This document shows, piece after piece, positions 23,170-34,664 of a stretch of 64,000 bases of DNA (position 1 is the stretch's first letter; each line of letters begins with the position of its first letter). The stretch is taken from the NCBI RefSeq assembly GCF_037975245.1, contig NC_092580.1, positions 11,747,501 through 11,811,500 of the forward strand. The letters are read 5' to 3'. The translations under genes and the position numbers were made by a program. The notes under the pieces are model-generated. The model was not told where the DNA came from. It saw nothing but the letters and a program-made list of their open reading frames with translations, and searched no databases. Source of the DNA: Apostichopus japonicus (Eukaryota > Echinodermata > Holothuroidea > Aspidochirotida > Stichopodidae).

Positions 23170-23745
23170 TTATTAATTTGTCAATCATTATAACGGCAGA
23201 ACAATCATCAATATGGGGTACAATTAGAGCGTTGTACAGAGTAGTACGTGTATGCTGGTCAACACACCAACTAAGTCTTTTTATAATACCCAGTTTCTGT
23301 GATATTTTTGCAGTAATTTTGTCAATATGAATTTCCTATTTAAGGTATTTGAATACATACACATTTTCAAGAATATCATTATCAAGCTTTACATTGGGGG
23401 GATTAATTTTTTTTATAATTTGAGAAGATCCAAATGTCATAACCTTGGTTTTAGAAGCAGTAAGTGTCAGCTTATTAGTGTTCATCCAATCAGAAACAGC
23501 TTCCAGGTCCAAATTTATGACACTTTCAATATCTAATTCGTTTTTTGAACTATATATGATGGCAGTATCATCGTCATAAAGAAAAATCTTACAATTCGAA
23601 ACTACAGTAGGAAGGTCATTAATATAACTGATAAATAAAAGTGGACCCAATATGGATCCCTGGGGTACACCAATTGTAGCTGGTCTTGCATCAGATTTAA
23701 CCCCATAAATAAAAGTAGTTTGTTCTCTATTTGATCCTTAATCTA
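23170..23745 (-). pseudogene. LINE reverse transcriptase fragment, unit 1
   Basis: The minus strand reads GPLLFISYINDLPTVVSNCK, then FLYDDDTAIIYSS, a non-LTR reverse transcriptase core (CR1/L2/Jockey-like), followed by DWMNTNKLTLTASKTKVM. The catalytic box is YDDD where YADD or FADD is usual, and frameshifts follow. It is a truncated version of the fragments at 38.5-39.76 and 60.4-61.65 kb. Confidence 0.8.
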
Positions 23746-24501
23746 CTGCATGGGAGCCACGAAAGAGCTACAGTACCTACTAAACACAAATTATGTAAAT
23801 GTCACTAGACGGCATCCGTAGTGACATCGTTTTTAGGTACAAATTTGAGTTTCCATCATATCTTTAATCTGTTTTTCATACATATCTTTTAATATGATTG
23901 TTATCATGACTATATCTAAGGACTTTTGAGTCGTATTTCTGTATCCAGTGAAATCGTCTCGCCGAGATATAAAAGGATGAATTTTCCGTTCATTTTCACG
24001 GTAGGCCCCTCTGTTCAAGGTCAATGAACGACTATAACATTAGGTCCATTAAGTGCGGATTTTGGTCTCCCATTTATGACATTGCAGTAAACCAAGCCGA
24101 GCAATGTATCTACGGTGTCTCTTAAAGAACATCATTATCAACAACGTCGAAAAGAATCTTTAGTATCTTCAGTGTCATTTTAAAAGTATTTGTTGCTTAC
24201 CTTATGTACACATTCACCTTAGAGTGTCCTCAACCCCCACCCTCATATAACTATTGCATTAGTTCCAATTAGTGCGGAGTTTTGGTCTCCCATTTGCGAA
24301 GTTGCAGTAAACCAACCCGAGCAACGTATGTACGGTGCCTCATCAAAACATTCAAAACGCATGACTTGCGTAACCAGGGAATTCTTGAGTTTTGACTAGA
24401 TTTGCATTCATCTAGCTATATGCACGTTCATTTCATTTTAACGCGCCATGACCACAGTATAGGCTTTTTGGTTCTTCAATCGTATTGAAAACGGAGTAAC
24501 G
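23746..24501. other. Spacer repeat between LINE fragment and fold-back element, unit 1
   Basis: Contains the repeat family whose minus strand reads MTLNRGAYRENERKIHPFI, present in many spacer copies (also 21.8, 36.1, 40.0, 56.6, 58.0 and 61.9 kb). It pairs as an inverted repeat with 21.58-22.10 kb. The open frames are not supported as genes because copies differ by indels. Confidence 0.55.
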
Positions 24502-25817
24502 TATGGAACGCGGAAAGGGTCAACGTGAGGCACCGTCCACTTAGAAATGGTCGTTCACCCAGAAACCGTTCACTTAGAGATCGCCGCTCAAATGCAAGCA
24601 GCAGCCCACTTAGAAATTGCCGTTTAACGCGAGGCGCCGTCCACTCAGAGATGGTCGTTCCCTTAGAGACCGTCCACTCTGCAGAGATCGTTGCTCAAAT
24701 GCAACAACCGCCCTTTTTTAAATCGCCGTTGAAGTACAGAAACCGTTCTTTCAAAAATGGCCGTTGACTCAGAAATCGCCCACTTACAAATTGCCGGTCG
24801 ATGCTGAGCCGCGCCTACTTAGAATTCGTCCTCCCTTTACAATGGCTATATACGTTTGCATTAAGTGGGCGAGTATGGAAAGCCGTTTTAACATTTAATA
24901 AGGAATTTCAGATATCTCGAAATAATTTCAGATATCTCAAATTAAATTACAGATATCTCCAATTTATTTAAGATATCTACAAATAATTGCAGATATCTGA
25001 AAATCAATTTCAGATATCTCGAAATACAAGGGAATTTCAGATATCTGAAATTTCAATTTCAGATATCTCCAATTCAATTTCAGATATCTCCAATTCAATT
25101 TCAGATATCTGAAATAGAATTTTAGATATTTCGAATTCAATTTCAGATATCTCGAATTCAATTTCAGATATCTCGAATTCAATTTCGGATATCTCGAATT
25201 CAATTTCAGATATCTCGAATTCAATTTCAGATATCTCGAATTCTTTGATTAGACGGTCTGTGTATCAACGGCCATATGGAAAGCCATTTTAACATTTAAT
25301 CGGGAATTTCGGATATCTCGAAATAATTTCAGATATCTCAAATTAAATTACAGATATCTCCAATTTATTTTAGATATCTACAAATAATTGCAGATATCTT
25401 AAAATCAAATTCAGATATCTCGAAATACCAGAGAATTTCAGATATCTGAAATTGAATTCGAGATATCTGAAATTGAATTCGAGATATCTCGAATTCAATT
25501 CGAGATATCTGAAATAGAATTCGAGATATCTGCAATTCTATTTCAGATATCTTCAATTCAATTTCAGATATCTGAAATAGAATTTCAGATATCTCGAATT
25601 CAATTTCAGATATCTCGAATTCAATTTCAGATATCTCGAATTCAATTTCAGATATCTCGAATTCAATTTCAGATATCTCGAATTCAATTTCAGATATCTG
25701 AAATAAGAAATAATTTCAGATATCTAAAATTCCCGATTAAATGTTAAAATGGCTTTCCATACGAACGACCATTTCTGAGTGGACGGCGCCAAATGTTGAC
25801 CCTTTCCGCGTTCCATA
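24502..25817. mobile_element. Fold-back (long terminal inverted repeat) element, unit 1
   Basis: Begins TATGGAACGCGGAAAGGGTC and ends GACCCTTTCCGCGTTCCATA, perfect inverted ends. The arms are several hundred bp of 20-24 bp modules with the theme CCGTCCACTTAGAAATGGTC or AGATCGCCGCTC. No transposase is encoded. The centre is replaced by the GATATC arrays described separately. A TA flank is possible but not proven as the target duplication. Confidence 0.8.
24874..25761. repeat. Two palindromic GATATC repeat elements nested in the fold-back element
   Basis: About 35 copies of AGATATCT at roughly 18-21 bp spacing, separated by AATTTC, GAATTC or GAAAT. Copy A starts at 24874 (TATGGAAAGCCGTTTTAACA) and breaks off near 25246. 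Copy B, 25275-25761, is complete, with inverted ends TATGGAAAGCCATTTTAACA and TGTTAAAATGGCTTTCCATA. Between them lies a piece of the fold-back right arm (ATTAGACGGTCTGTGTATC), so the elements inserted into it. Nearly every repeat is its own reverse complement. Confidence 0.85.
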
Positions 25818-25827
25818 CACGTTTCAC

Positions 25828-25953
25828 ATGGATTGTGCATTGTGTGGCGAAACAGAGCAGGAAAAACTGCGGCTACGCTTCCACGAACGTCATACTATTT
25901 CTACGGAGGCCCAGAAGTACCTTTCAGCCATGCTGTTGTATATATGTAGGTAG
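25828..25953 (+). other. Short Cys-containing open frame of unknown meaning, unit 2
   Basis: 41 codons beginning MDCALCGETEQEKLRLRFHE, ending LLYICR just before a GTAGGT that could be a splice donor. The unit 1 copy (ATG near 5192) has a one-base deletion. The unit 3 copy (41990 on) has lost its start to the fold-back element but otherwise differs only by conservative changes. It could be a first exon or transposon debris; I do not recognise the family. Confidence 0.2.
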
Positions 25954-27078
25954 AAATTCTATGTTATTATGCGGTTTAGCTCACAGTTCAGAATTTTAGG
26001 TTAGTAATTATTATCGAGAGAGGATTCAAATTATGTCTGTCTACAGTGTTCTCTCTTCGCTCTTTTCCCTAATGAAAAAAAGCAGAGAGTTGATGGGTGT
26101 GTACACATATTGTAGGAACATTTGTGAAAAAAGATATTCTGATGGTTCTATATATTCACTAAGGAACGCTCCTTCTCTCTCAATCGATTTATCCTAATGA
26201 ATCATAATGGAGGTTGTGCTACAGACAAATAAAGGCTATATTAAGTAATCTTGTGGTAATGCTCTTTGAGGGGTGATTATGGGTCATGTTTATTTCTTTG
26301 TGTCCATTGTCGTATTCATTCAAATGGTGCAGAAAAATGAAGAATAAGTTGGAAGTATAATGTGTGTGAATGAATACAACTGTAATTTGTTAAACCTTCC
26401 TATCATCAACGGGTGTTACTCGTTTCAAACAATAACCATGTTGTGATTTCGATGGGGATGAGGGTGTGGTTGGGGTGTGGGTGGTGTGGGGGTGGGGCGG
26501 GATGGGATGGGGCCACAGGGCCGAACGCACACTTGTATATAATGACTGGAAAAAATACTCACTTCTTGTTCGAAGTCCAGACTGGTTTAAAATTTGATGT
26601 CAACCCAAACATTGTTTTTCTTTTCGAGTGAAAACAGACCAAAACATTAGTGCGATCGTTCCCAACAAAAATAAAACTGTTAACCCTACTGCATGACTGC
26701 ATAGGTTACGATTTCATCGAATACACAAAGGAAAGTGTCTCTTAATTTTAGAGGGCGTTTAAAGGAATGATCATTGACGTCGCCAATAATAGGTGAGCAT
26801 GCGGGTGAAAGGGATTTGATCACTCAAACGTTTTCGTGCCTCTCACGTGCTTCCACCGTGGTATTTGTAGTAGGAATAAATTGGAAAATACACTCTTCCT
26901 ACACATTCAGAGCAATTAAGAATGAACAATGGCTACATACAGTTACTAACTTACTACATTCATATTCCGGTGCATCCCGTGTAATTTTCATTTTTTATTT
27001 ATTACGCGTTTTTACTTTCTTTCTTTTTCTTTTTCCTTGAACATGAACCGGTTAACGGAACACGGGGTTAACCTACTA
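25954..27078. other. 3' flank of receptor copy 2
   Basis: Matches the corresponding flanks of copies 1 and 3. It holds the receptor 3' UTR at its right end with AATAAA (minus strand) at 26999-26994 and 27003-26998, about 80 bp after the stop. No other gene is recognised. Confidence 0.5.
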
Positions 27079-27913
27079 TTATTTAGAAAACACAACAGCA
27101 AAGATAATGCCATAAATGATTGATGAAACTATTTTCACGCCAACTATGGAATATTTCATTTTCCTCAGCCATGGCATCCTGGGTCTTTCCTTGCGCAAGT
27201 TGCGAGCGTTGATCAGTCCGTACACAGTAACCATCACGCCCTCGACAATGAGCCAGATGATATAACTACCTATATATGGAAGATAAAATACATGAAACTG
27301 CACAATAATGCAAAATAGATCGGAGAGTACGGTCGCCCAGAAAGAACACCATATAGAAATACAGTCGCTCATATCGTACATCTCGAAAATTGCGAAATAT
27401 ACAAAGATGAAATAACGTTAATGATACAAAAGTGAAACTTCCAGAATACAACATACATACAACTCCGTATTTGAGATAAAAAAAAATATTTAAAGTGTCC
27501 CATTTTGGCTTCCGTAAAATATTACTAATTAGGTATAGCGAATATATCTCCACCCCCTCCCCCTCCCCCTCTCCCTCCCCCACCAAACCGATTGGTTCTT
27601 TACCACCTCACCACGCTCATAAGTCGTCTCTAATCGCCATGATCATTCAAATAATATCGATTCTATCGTTTGAATCTTAATATAACGTGATTATGTAAGT
27701 TAGAATCATGTAGAAACTCACTTCAGTCACGTTCGGTGAATACTGACCCTAGTATAGGTATTTGAATGAATATTCATAGTGCAGTACATCATATGCAGCC
27801 AGTTGGAACAATTAATTATTAGTGCTAATACCACTGTATCTCACCTGAATGACTTTATGCTGAGTAAACAAAACAAAAAACGTGCAAAACAGTACCGTGA
27901 AGTGTAGACGGAT

Positions 27914-27953
<40 letters not shown>

Positions 27954-30900
27954 CGTACCTATTATAGGTTGTCCAGTGGATGGCAGCTTGGTGAAAACGA
28001 ACGTCAAGGACACAAACAAAGTTAAGACGCAAGTTAGTCCAAACTCAGGCGTATGTGTCTCTTCCTTGTCAGATAAACAGATTACGACGGTAGTCATTCC
28101 TGACATAATTAAACATGGGAGAATTATGGCCAGAAAATGGGAAAGCCTTTCACCTCTTCTGAGTTCCAAAACGTAGTGTACGTAAGATTGTGTTTGGTTT
28201 TCACAGCTATCACAGTCATAAGAGGCCACGTTAGCATCAACTGTTGCAATATCGAGTTCCCATAGACCATGTTTGATATCATACTGTTTGTAAGCCTTAC
28301 CGTCAATCAGGTCTGTGACAGCATAAAACTCTTGCTGTTGAGATGAAGATATATGAGAAAACAAAAGAAGTCCTCACCAGTATCCGCTGACCACCAAACG
28401 CAAATAGAATACAGAAAACGTCTTAAAATATACGAGGTGTAAAATTTATCAGAGATTCACAGAAAGACTGTTTATAGTACAGTGATTTTTCATTTTCATT
28501 ATTTATTCAGTCAATGTATAAACATTTTACTCATCGAAAATCATGACGTTCTTCCTGCTCCGTAATAAATATAAGTAAGAAATTTATAATAAAAAAAATA
28601 TGTAAAGATATATGCAAAAAAAATGTAATAAATCTAAAAAGTGATTATAAAATGTTAATATAAGAGACATGTAGAAAAAGGCTGATAATCTGTCAAACTT
28701 GTGAAAATCTAAAAATAGGACCAATAACAAACTAAACAGAAATACAGATATATCCCATTATGACGAGTTAAATCATTTCACAGCAGATGGGGGGGGGGGG
28801 GTGGACTACCGTATCCGTTAGACGTTATTTCCCCCTGAAAGTGCAGAGACGGCGATTTGAAGGTGAACAAAATTAAATAAACCATTACCAGGGTGATTCG
28901 AATCACTCTTTTTTTTTTGGCAAATCCATTTACAAACAGGCATAATGTGTATCTGTGTATACTTGTTTCGTATTTCTAACTGAGGACTTGAAGAAAAGAA
29001 TAACAAGTCCCCAGACTTCGTTTAAAAAAAAACACCGCGTCCTCAGAAGAATTATATTTAATGGGTCTGGTTAAGGTTAGGGTACGTGGATATGAACCAT
29101 AGCCTAAATTGAAGTATTTCAATTTCTATGATATGAACAATGGAAAAACAACGGGTTCCTCGGACTGAATGTTAATCACACCTGCATGTGTGCGTGTCCG
29201 TGTGTTTGTGTGCGTTCGTGCGTGTGTATGTTTGTCCTTTTTGTCCCTTAACTTTAGAATATATTTTATCATACTTCGATCATAGAAATATTTACCTGTG
29301 CTGTCTGGTAGAGCCACGTAGTAAATGTCAAATGGCAAGTTTGCTTATCGAACGGATAGTTACGAACGGAAACACTGCAGAAGGACTGCATGTTTGCTAA
29401 AGTGTACCAGTAAATCTTTCCCGTATGTTTCACTACGACGGCGGTTGTATCCGGTATGAAACTTGCAAAGTCTGTACTCACGCTGTGTGAAAGACAATAT
29501 GTAAAACATTGCATGTTACATGATGTAATACCGCACGCATTTGTTACATCGCACGTGTATAGGCTACATGTGCGGCGATGCCCCAGTCCACATATCACTT
29601 TACTTCGGCTAAGCTCATATTAAGTGATTTTGTTTTGTAGTTTAATTCTTTTCTCTATCTTGTATTCTATATTTCTTCTTTCGTCTTATAGTTATATATA
29701 TAGCTATATCAAATATAAATTTGTGTGTAGGCTAATTGCATAAAATGTCAATGTTACCCACCAGTATCTAGAAGACCTCTTAGAGACTATAACAGTGAAA
29801 TTGAAAAGTACAATGAAGGGACATGCTCATTGGAACGGATAAAAAACATCGGACAAAATTTACGTCGATAATTTCACGTGAGCGCACTTCCCATGACATG
29901 TTGATATGAAAGTTCGAATTTTCGATACATAAGAAGCCATCATTTCGAGAATGTCGTCATTTTTTTCCGTTTGATTGCTATTAATTTCCACTAAAAAGAA
30001 CAATACATACATACATACATACATACATACAAGTAGAAAATAATAAGAGAAGAAAATAGGCTAGTAAAAATGTTGCAAAATTGGGGAACATTTGAGATCA
30101 ACAAACGACATTTTTTATCAAAAAATGTCGAACATAACGTACAACTTTGACATAAAATGGTCAGAATATTGGAGTTATAAAAAGTAAAAAAAAAATTGAA
30201 AGAAAAAGTCAAAGTAATTAAAATGGTTGAGATTTCGAGAAGACACATTTTTCGGGATAAGATTGTCTATTTTCTTTTTACAATGGTGAAATTTTTTGAT
30301 GTCCAATTGAGCATTAATAGGCCTATCTGACCTTTCGTTCAGTACCAGTTCTGGCCTCCAAATGAGCTCTTCACCCTGCGATGTCAAAGAAAGCCTCGTC
30401 TCCAGGATACCATCATACTCATCTGGTTGCCATGACAGTCGATAATCCTCCCAAGTCTTGTGCAGTGCAGAATTAGAAAGAAAATAAGTGATGCAGCTCC
30501 ATTCATTATGTTTTAGTGGACCAAATTGCGGAAGGGGAGGAAGGGAATTCCACTGCCTTGGGCCGCACCGTGGGTTGACGAAATTTAGTAATGTAAGTAT
30601 AGTAATAAGTGATTGCATTTAGTTCCGAAAGACGTTATCTGGTTATAGTGGGTCAAATTGTGGTGGTGGTGGGGGGGGGGGGAGGGTCCACTGGGTGGAC
30701 AAAATTGAGCATCGTTAGTAATGTTGCATTTAGATCCGTAATCCGTTGTATGAATTTCAACGTTATATACATTATATCGACAACAAGCCAAGCACTACAA
30801 ATTAATGATGTTGTAGGGAAACACGATATGTATAAACTTGAACGTAGCTTTATTGAATACCCTGTTTAAGACCTCTATATATATAGCTATATATGAGTGA

Positions 30901-32496
30901 GAATCGGTGAAAGGATAGGTGATCCACATGCACTTGTTGGTGTTATATTATATAGTAGATAATTGTTTACTCACCAGCTTCATCATCCCACGCAGGTGGA
31001 GATGTTGTTCATGTTCAGCCTTGAATTAACAGAAAAAAACGTACCGTAAATATATAAATAATGACGTACAGGGCCTAAGTAATTGAATTAGAGATATACA
31101 GTTGCAGTTCTTTTCATTGATCTCGTTCTTGCACAGCTGTGTACACATATTTACACACATCAACAACTACTTCGCCTAGAAACTCTCGAAATCACATGGA
31201 AGGGGCGCAGCATTTGATATCACCTAGGGACAGATCCAGGCAGTGACGTAAATTCGGGGGTGGGGGGGGGGGTGATTGTGGAGGTATCGACCCACCCCTG
31301 AGAAAAGCAAGAGTCGACTCGATACCAAGTACGGTCAAAAACCTGAACCGAAATGAACGTGGTATTATAACCATGAACGTATAAGAGTGATGGAACATGT
31401 GGGATGCGCAAAATGTAGGGGAAGGATGCCTTGGGCAACAGCCCCTCCCCCTCCCCCCTCCAGTGACCCTCTATCGTCAGTCCGAAAAATACGTTCATTC
31501 AGGGGATTTTTGCGTTCCAAAAAATATATATATATATATTGGCACAACACTGGCGTTGTGGCGTTGACACCTAATTAATAGTCTATAAGTAAGCCTCAGA
31601 ATGCACCCTTTGAGGTATATTATTTTACTTTCTCCAGGGTGGGGGAGGTTGTGGGCTTCGAAAGGGATGGGGTGCAACCCCAGCATTCGCGCCTGATTAT
31701 ATGTTAAGCTCATTTTCTTTCCTTGAGTTTGTTTACTCAACAGTTTTTGAAGCCACATGCGCATTTCCATGAAAGTAGTAACTTAATACTAAAATCGTTT
31801 TCACAGGATGGACATATAGCTTCGAGAAAAACAAAATGTACAAGTACTTACGAGAACAGAAATAGTTGGCGTAAATCTGAACCCAACTTTAACTGTATCT
31901 GTGGTATCCTTGACTGGTCGCAGAGAAGCCGTGTAGTTTGTCATTAGGGTGGCCTGTAGATCACGGTGGACTTCATTATCGCCGCATTCAACTTTAACAA
32001 AACAAAACAAATAGAAATCATGCATTTCTGATTAATCATCGCGCATGATGCATTGTGACTGATTTGTTGGAAAGATCCAGCAGCGTCCTGGCAATTAGCA
32101 CTTACAGGTTCGATAACTTTTGAATCACACTTCAGTACGGTACGGTGAGTATAAACTGGAAAATGTACTCAATTACGATCGGGGTACGAATATAGTAAGG
32201 AATCGAATACTATATAAAGATACAAGTCTGCTTGGAACTGCAATATTTGCCTTTCCTGAATTCACAACGAATCATACAGGATTTTAACGTTCACACCACT
32301 ATGTCGCTGACTCGATCGGACAAATTCAGTATAATCTTAAGGTCACGTGATGGACTTTTGCTTTTAATTTTAAGTTATCTACTAATTCCCAATTATAACG
32401 TAGTACGTGGTGGTCCTTACTCCAACGGGGAAGAACAGTTAAAATCAGAAAAAGGCCATGCAGGATACGCTTCGTGAAAGAGCGATGAAACATCAT
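27079..32496 (-). CDS. Cys-loop ligand-gated ion channel subunit, nicotinic-receptor-like, copy 2
   Basis: Exons, right to left: 32496-32421, 31991-31852, 31019-30975, 30456-30332, 29482-29296, 28334-27959, 27269-27079. Lengths and phases are identical to copy 1; 379 residues. The signal peptide has MMFHRSFTKR then LFLILTVL. Cys-loop C164-C178 and CDSC 232-235 are unchanged. Residue 86 is Lys (Val in copy 1), and exon 6 has WELDI and VLELRR where copy 1 has WKLDI and VLKLRR. M2 reads [19 protein letters not shown]. The M3-M4 linker, ARNLRKERPRMPWLRKM, is again 17 residues. This is the most compact gene (5.4 kb), with no large intronic insertion, and probably shows the ancestral layout. An AT microsatellite adjoins the exon 6 donor. 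Confidence 0.92.
27916..27951. repeat. AT microsatellite beside the exon 6 donor, copy 2
   Basis: About 18 AT steps, ending a few bases from the intron 6 splice donor (ACGTAC at 27953-27958 on the plus strand). Copy 1 has no such tract; copy 3 has a far longer one. Confidence 0.9.
30004..30031. repeat. TACA tetranucleotide repeat in intron 4 of copy 2
   Basis: Seven ATAC/TACA steps. They are absent from the matching intron of copies 1 and 3, where the flanking AAAAAGAACAAG runs straight on. Confidence 0.85.
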
Positions 32497-33195
32497 TGTT
32501 GCCAGTGGTGACTATAGTACAACGTTAACGGTCGAAATAGATTGGGTCCACACTCTGAACCGTGAGACTAATCAGAAACTATAAGAAATAAACAATCCTA
32601 ACACGTCTTTTATATCGATCTCTGTATTAGACAGAAACCGAAACAGCGGTCGATATTATATTTATTGCGTACTACTTGAAGGATCATGACAAATGTAAAC
32701 TTTTGCTTGGTGTTATACGACAGGCTTGTTAAAAATGCAAAGTAAACGTATACTATCACTTGAGAATGGCGGGACTTATAATGTCATCAACCTGCCTCCC
32801 CCCCCCATACTTCACTGAACTATTATATACACAGTTGCCAACAACAGAAACCAATAGAAACTTCAGTCTCTGTCTTTTGATTTTACGATGGAAGGTTTGT
32901 AAAACGTGCATATCTCATACAGAGAGTTTACTTTATAGCTCAATAATTATAAATCGACAATGTTAATCACTGGCCAGGTATCATTATTTTATGAGCCATT
33001 ACAAATATAGCAAGGAAGGCCCGTGACTACCTTGCTTGGAAAAATCAAGTCGCAAAAAGGACGTTAATATTAACAATTTCGAGGAAGCAATAAACCTTGC
33101 TCAAGATCGTGATACGTGGCGGGGGTTAATCACTTGAGCATGTCGGATAGACGAGACTCAACTTACTCCTACAACTATTACAAATAAACAGATAT
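32497..33195. other. 5' flank of receptor copy 2
   Basis: Upstream of the copy 2 start codon, closely matched by 50590-51300. It contains a poly-C run near 32800 and the LINE tail at about 33040-33136. No promoter motif stands out. Confidence 0.4.
33040..33136 (+). pseudogene. RTE-like LINE C-terminal tail, unit 2
   Basis: Plus strand reads FEEAINLAQDRDTWRGLIT then stop. The A-x-DRD-x-W-R pattern resembles the last residues of RTE-type LINE proteins. Only this tail is left; the same fragment is at about 51138-51234 in unit 3. Confidence 0.5.
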
Positions 33196-33610
33196 ATATG
33201 GAACGACAAAGGAATTTGCATTGGTTATACGCAGGTAACAACATACGTGTTTTAGTATGTTTTTCTTGAGTGACATGGATGGAGTCGGATATGACGAGGG
33301 GAGGTGGTATAGAGGGCAAGGAGAGCCGGCTGTTGTAAGGGGTGGTATATTGGTCTTATTCATTTTAAAAAGAACGCCCACGTTTTGTTGCAATGTATAA
33401 CATAGACAAGGAATTTGTATGGGTTATGGGCGGTTATAAGTGTTTTAGTATTCTTTTTCTTGGGTGACATGGATGGTGTCGGATAGAGGGATGTTGAGGT
33501 AGGGAGGGCAAGGAGAGCCGGCTGCTGAAAGGGTGATATATTGGTCCTATTTATTTTAAAAGAACCCCCACTATTTTCTACAATGTATAAAATAGACAAG
33601 GGATATGATG
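33196..33610. repeat. Minisatellite, about 195-bp period, unit 2
   Basis: Same repeat as at 20547-21008 but with about two copies. It ends at TCTACAATGTATAAAATAG, after which units 2 and 3 continue into a block absent from unit 1. Confidence 0.8.
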
Positions 33611-33985
33611 AAATGTGAACACATGCAGCTGCAAAAATAATAGTTCCATTGGCGTAATCTGTTAAGTCGGAACTCTTATGAAGCACACATACTACGGAAA
33701 ATTGTGTGCAATTCTTCATTTTCAAGTTAGCGTATTACGTGAAATGTCTCTGACAATAGTTTCTTAGTATCCTTCAAACGCTTTGGGAAGCTTTTCTACT
33801 CAACTTTAAACGGAATGTGAAATATTTCTTACGCTCACAGGCACTTCATAATATCCAACCCAACCTCGTGTGAATCCTCAGATTTAAAGAAGGAAACAAC
33901 TGTGCCATTGTTCAAGTGTTTCCAAGTTGTACTATAGTATGTTGTTCCTTCTTTTTTATTTCCTTCCAGTATACATATAAAATTT
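33611..33985. other. Unassigned block shared by units 2 and 3 only
   Basis: Conserved with 51721-51840 plus 52874-53140, absent from unit 1. Fragments of minus-strand frame look protein-like (for example GWVGYYEVPVSVRNISHSV) but are broken by stops, so this is probably a transposon or gene remnant. I do not recognise the family. Confidence 0.35.
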
Positions 33986-34571
33986 ATAGAGAGGAGTCAT
34001 ATAACACCTCAACAAGAAGAATAACTTATATAAAAGGTAATTTTTTTTTAGATATCATATCATATCAAATACATTTACACATACAAAAGTTAATACATAA
34101 AACGATATAACAAACAGACTACAACAAACAGTCGAAGAATAACTAGTAAGTTAAAAGGGGAAAAATGTTAAGATGATAGGATATGATATAAAATACATCT
34201 ACACATACAAAAAGTTAATACATAGCAAAAAGACTACAACAAACATGCTAAGTGCTTGGATGGAATGTATAAAGCAGCACGGTAAATAAATGACTTTCTG
34301 TGAACTTACGTTCGGTATTTTGTGGGGATTTCTTAGATTTCTGCTCGATTTGTGCAAGAGACTTTTTAGTAAAGTATAGAAGGGTGATTCTGATCACTGT
34401 TAAATCGTATTAGCCATTCTTGTAAACTCAGTTCTTAACTCAGCATTTACCTTTTCTAAAAGTATATTGTAATCTAAATTAAATATAGCTGATGTGTATT
34501 TAAGAAACTTCATTCTTCTTTCTTTGCTTTTCTTGCAATATAAAATGGTACCAGACAGGCACTGTATAGAT

Positions 34572-34572
<1 letters not shown>
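33986..34572 (-). pseudogene. Decayed LINE, same family as the 52-kb LINE, unit 2
   Basis: The minus strand reads MKFLKYTSAIFNLDYNILLE, which aligns with IRSFLKYCSKIFNLDYESLV of the intact-frame LINE at 52013-52864; further on RNLRNPHKIPNVSLQ aligns with YNLRNPTILPSFRI. Frameshifts and stops interrupt it. A TA microsatellite abuts its right end. The same remnant lies at about 53190-53743 in unit 3. Confidence 0.7.

Positions 34573-34573
<1 letters not shown>

Positions 34574-34662
<89 letters not shown>
34574..34662. repeat. TA microsatellite, unit 2
   Basis: About 44 uninterrupted AT steps. The unit 3 counterpart is 53744-53834. Confidence 0.95.

Positions 34663-34664
<2 letters not shown>

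Larger units (their letters stand above)
5187..25817. repeat. Tandem array unit 1
   Basis: First of three units, each holding a receptor gene plus spacer. It starts at TTTCACATGGATTGTG, shared with 25821 (unit 3 joins slightly inside it at 41990), and ends with a fold-back element. It is about 20.6 kb long, including a 7.0-kb LTR retrotransposon absent from the others. Relative to units 2 and 3 its spacer at about 21.0-23.1 kb is inverted. It lacks the block present at 33.6-34.6 kb and the hAT-like element at 36989-38382. Confidence 0.9.

Noticed and set aside
24874-25761. Regular short repeats resembling a CRISPR array
   Set aside because: Eukaryotic context, palindromic repeats with near-constant AT-rich spacers, nested in a fold-back element with its own inverted ends.
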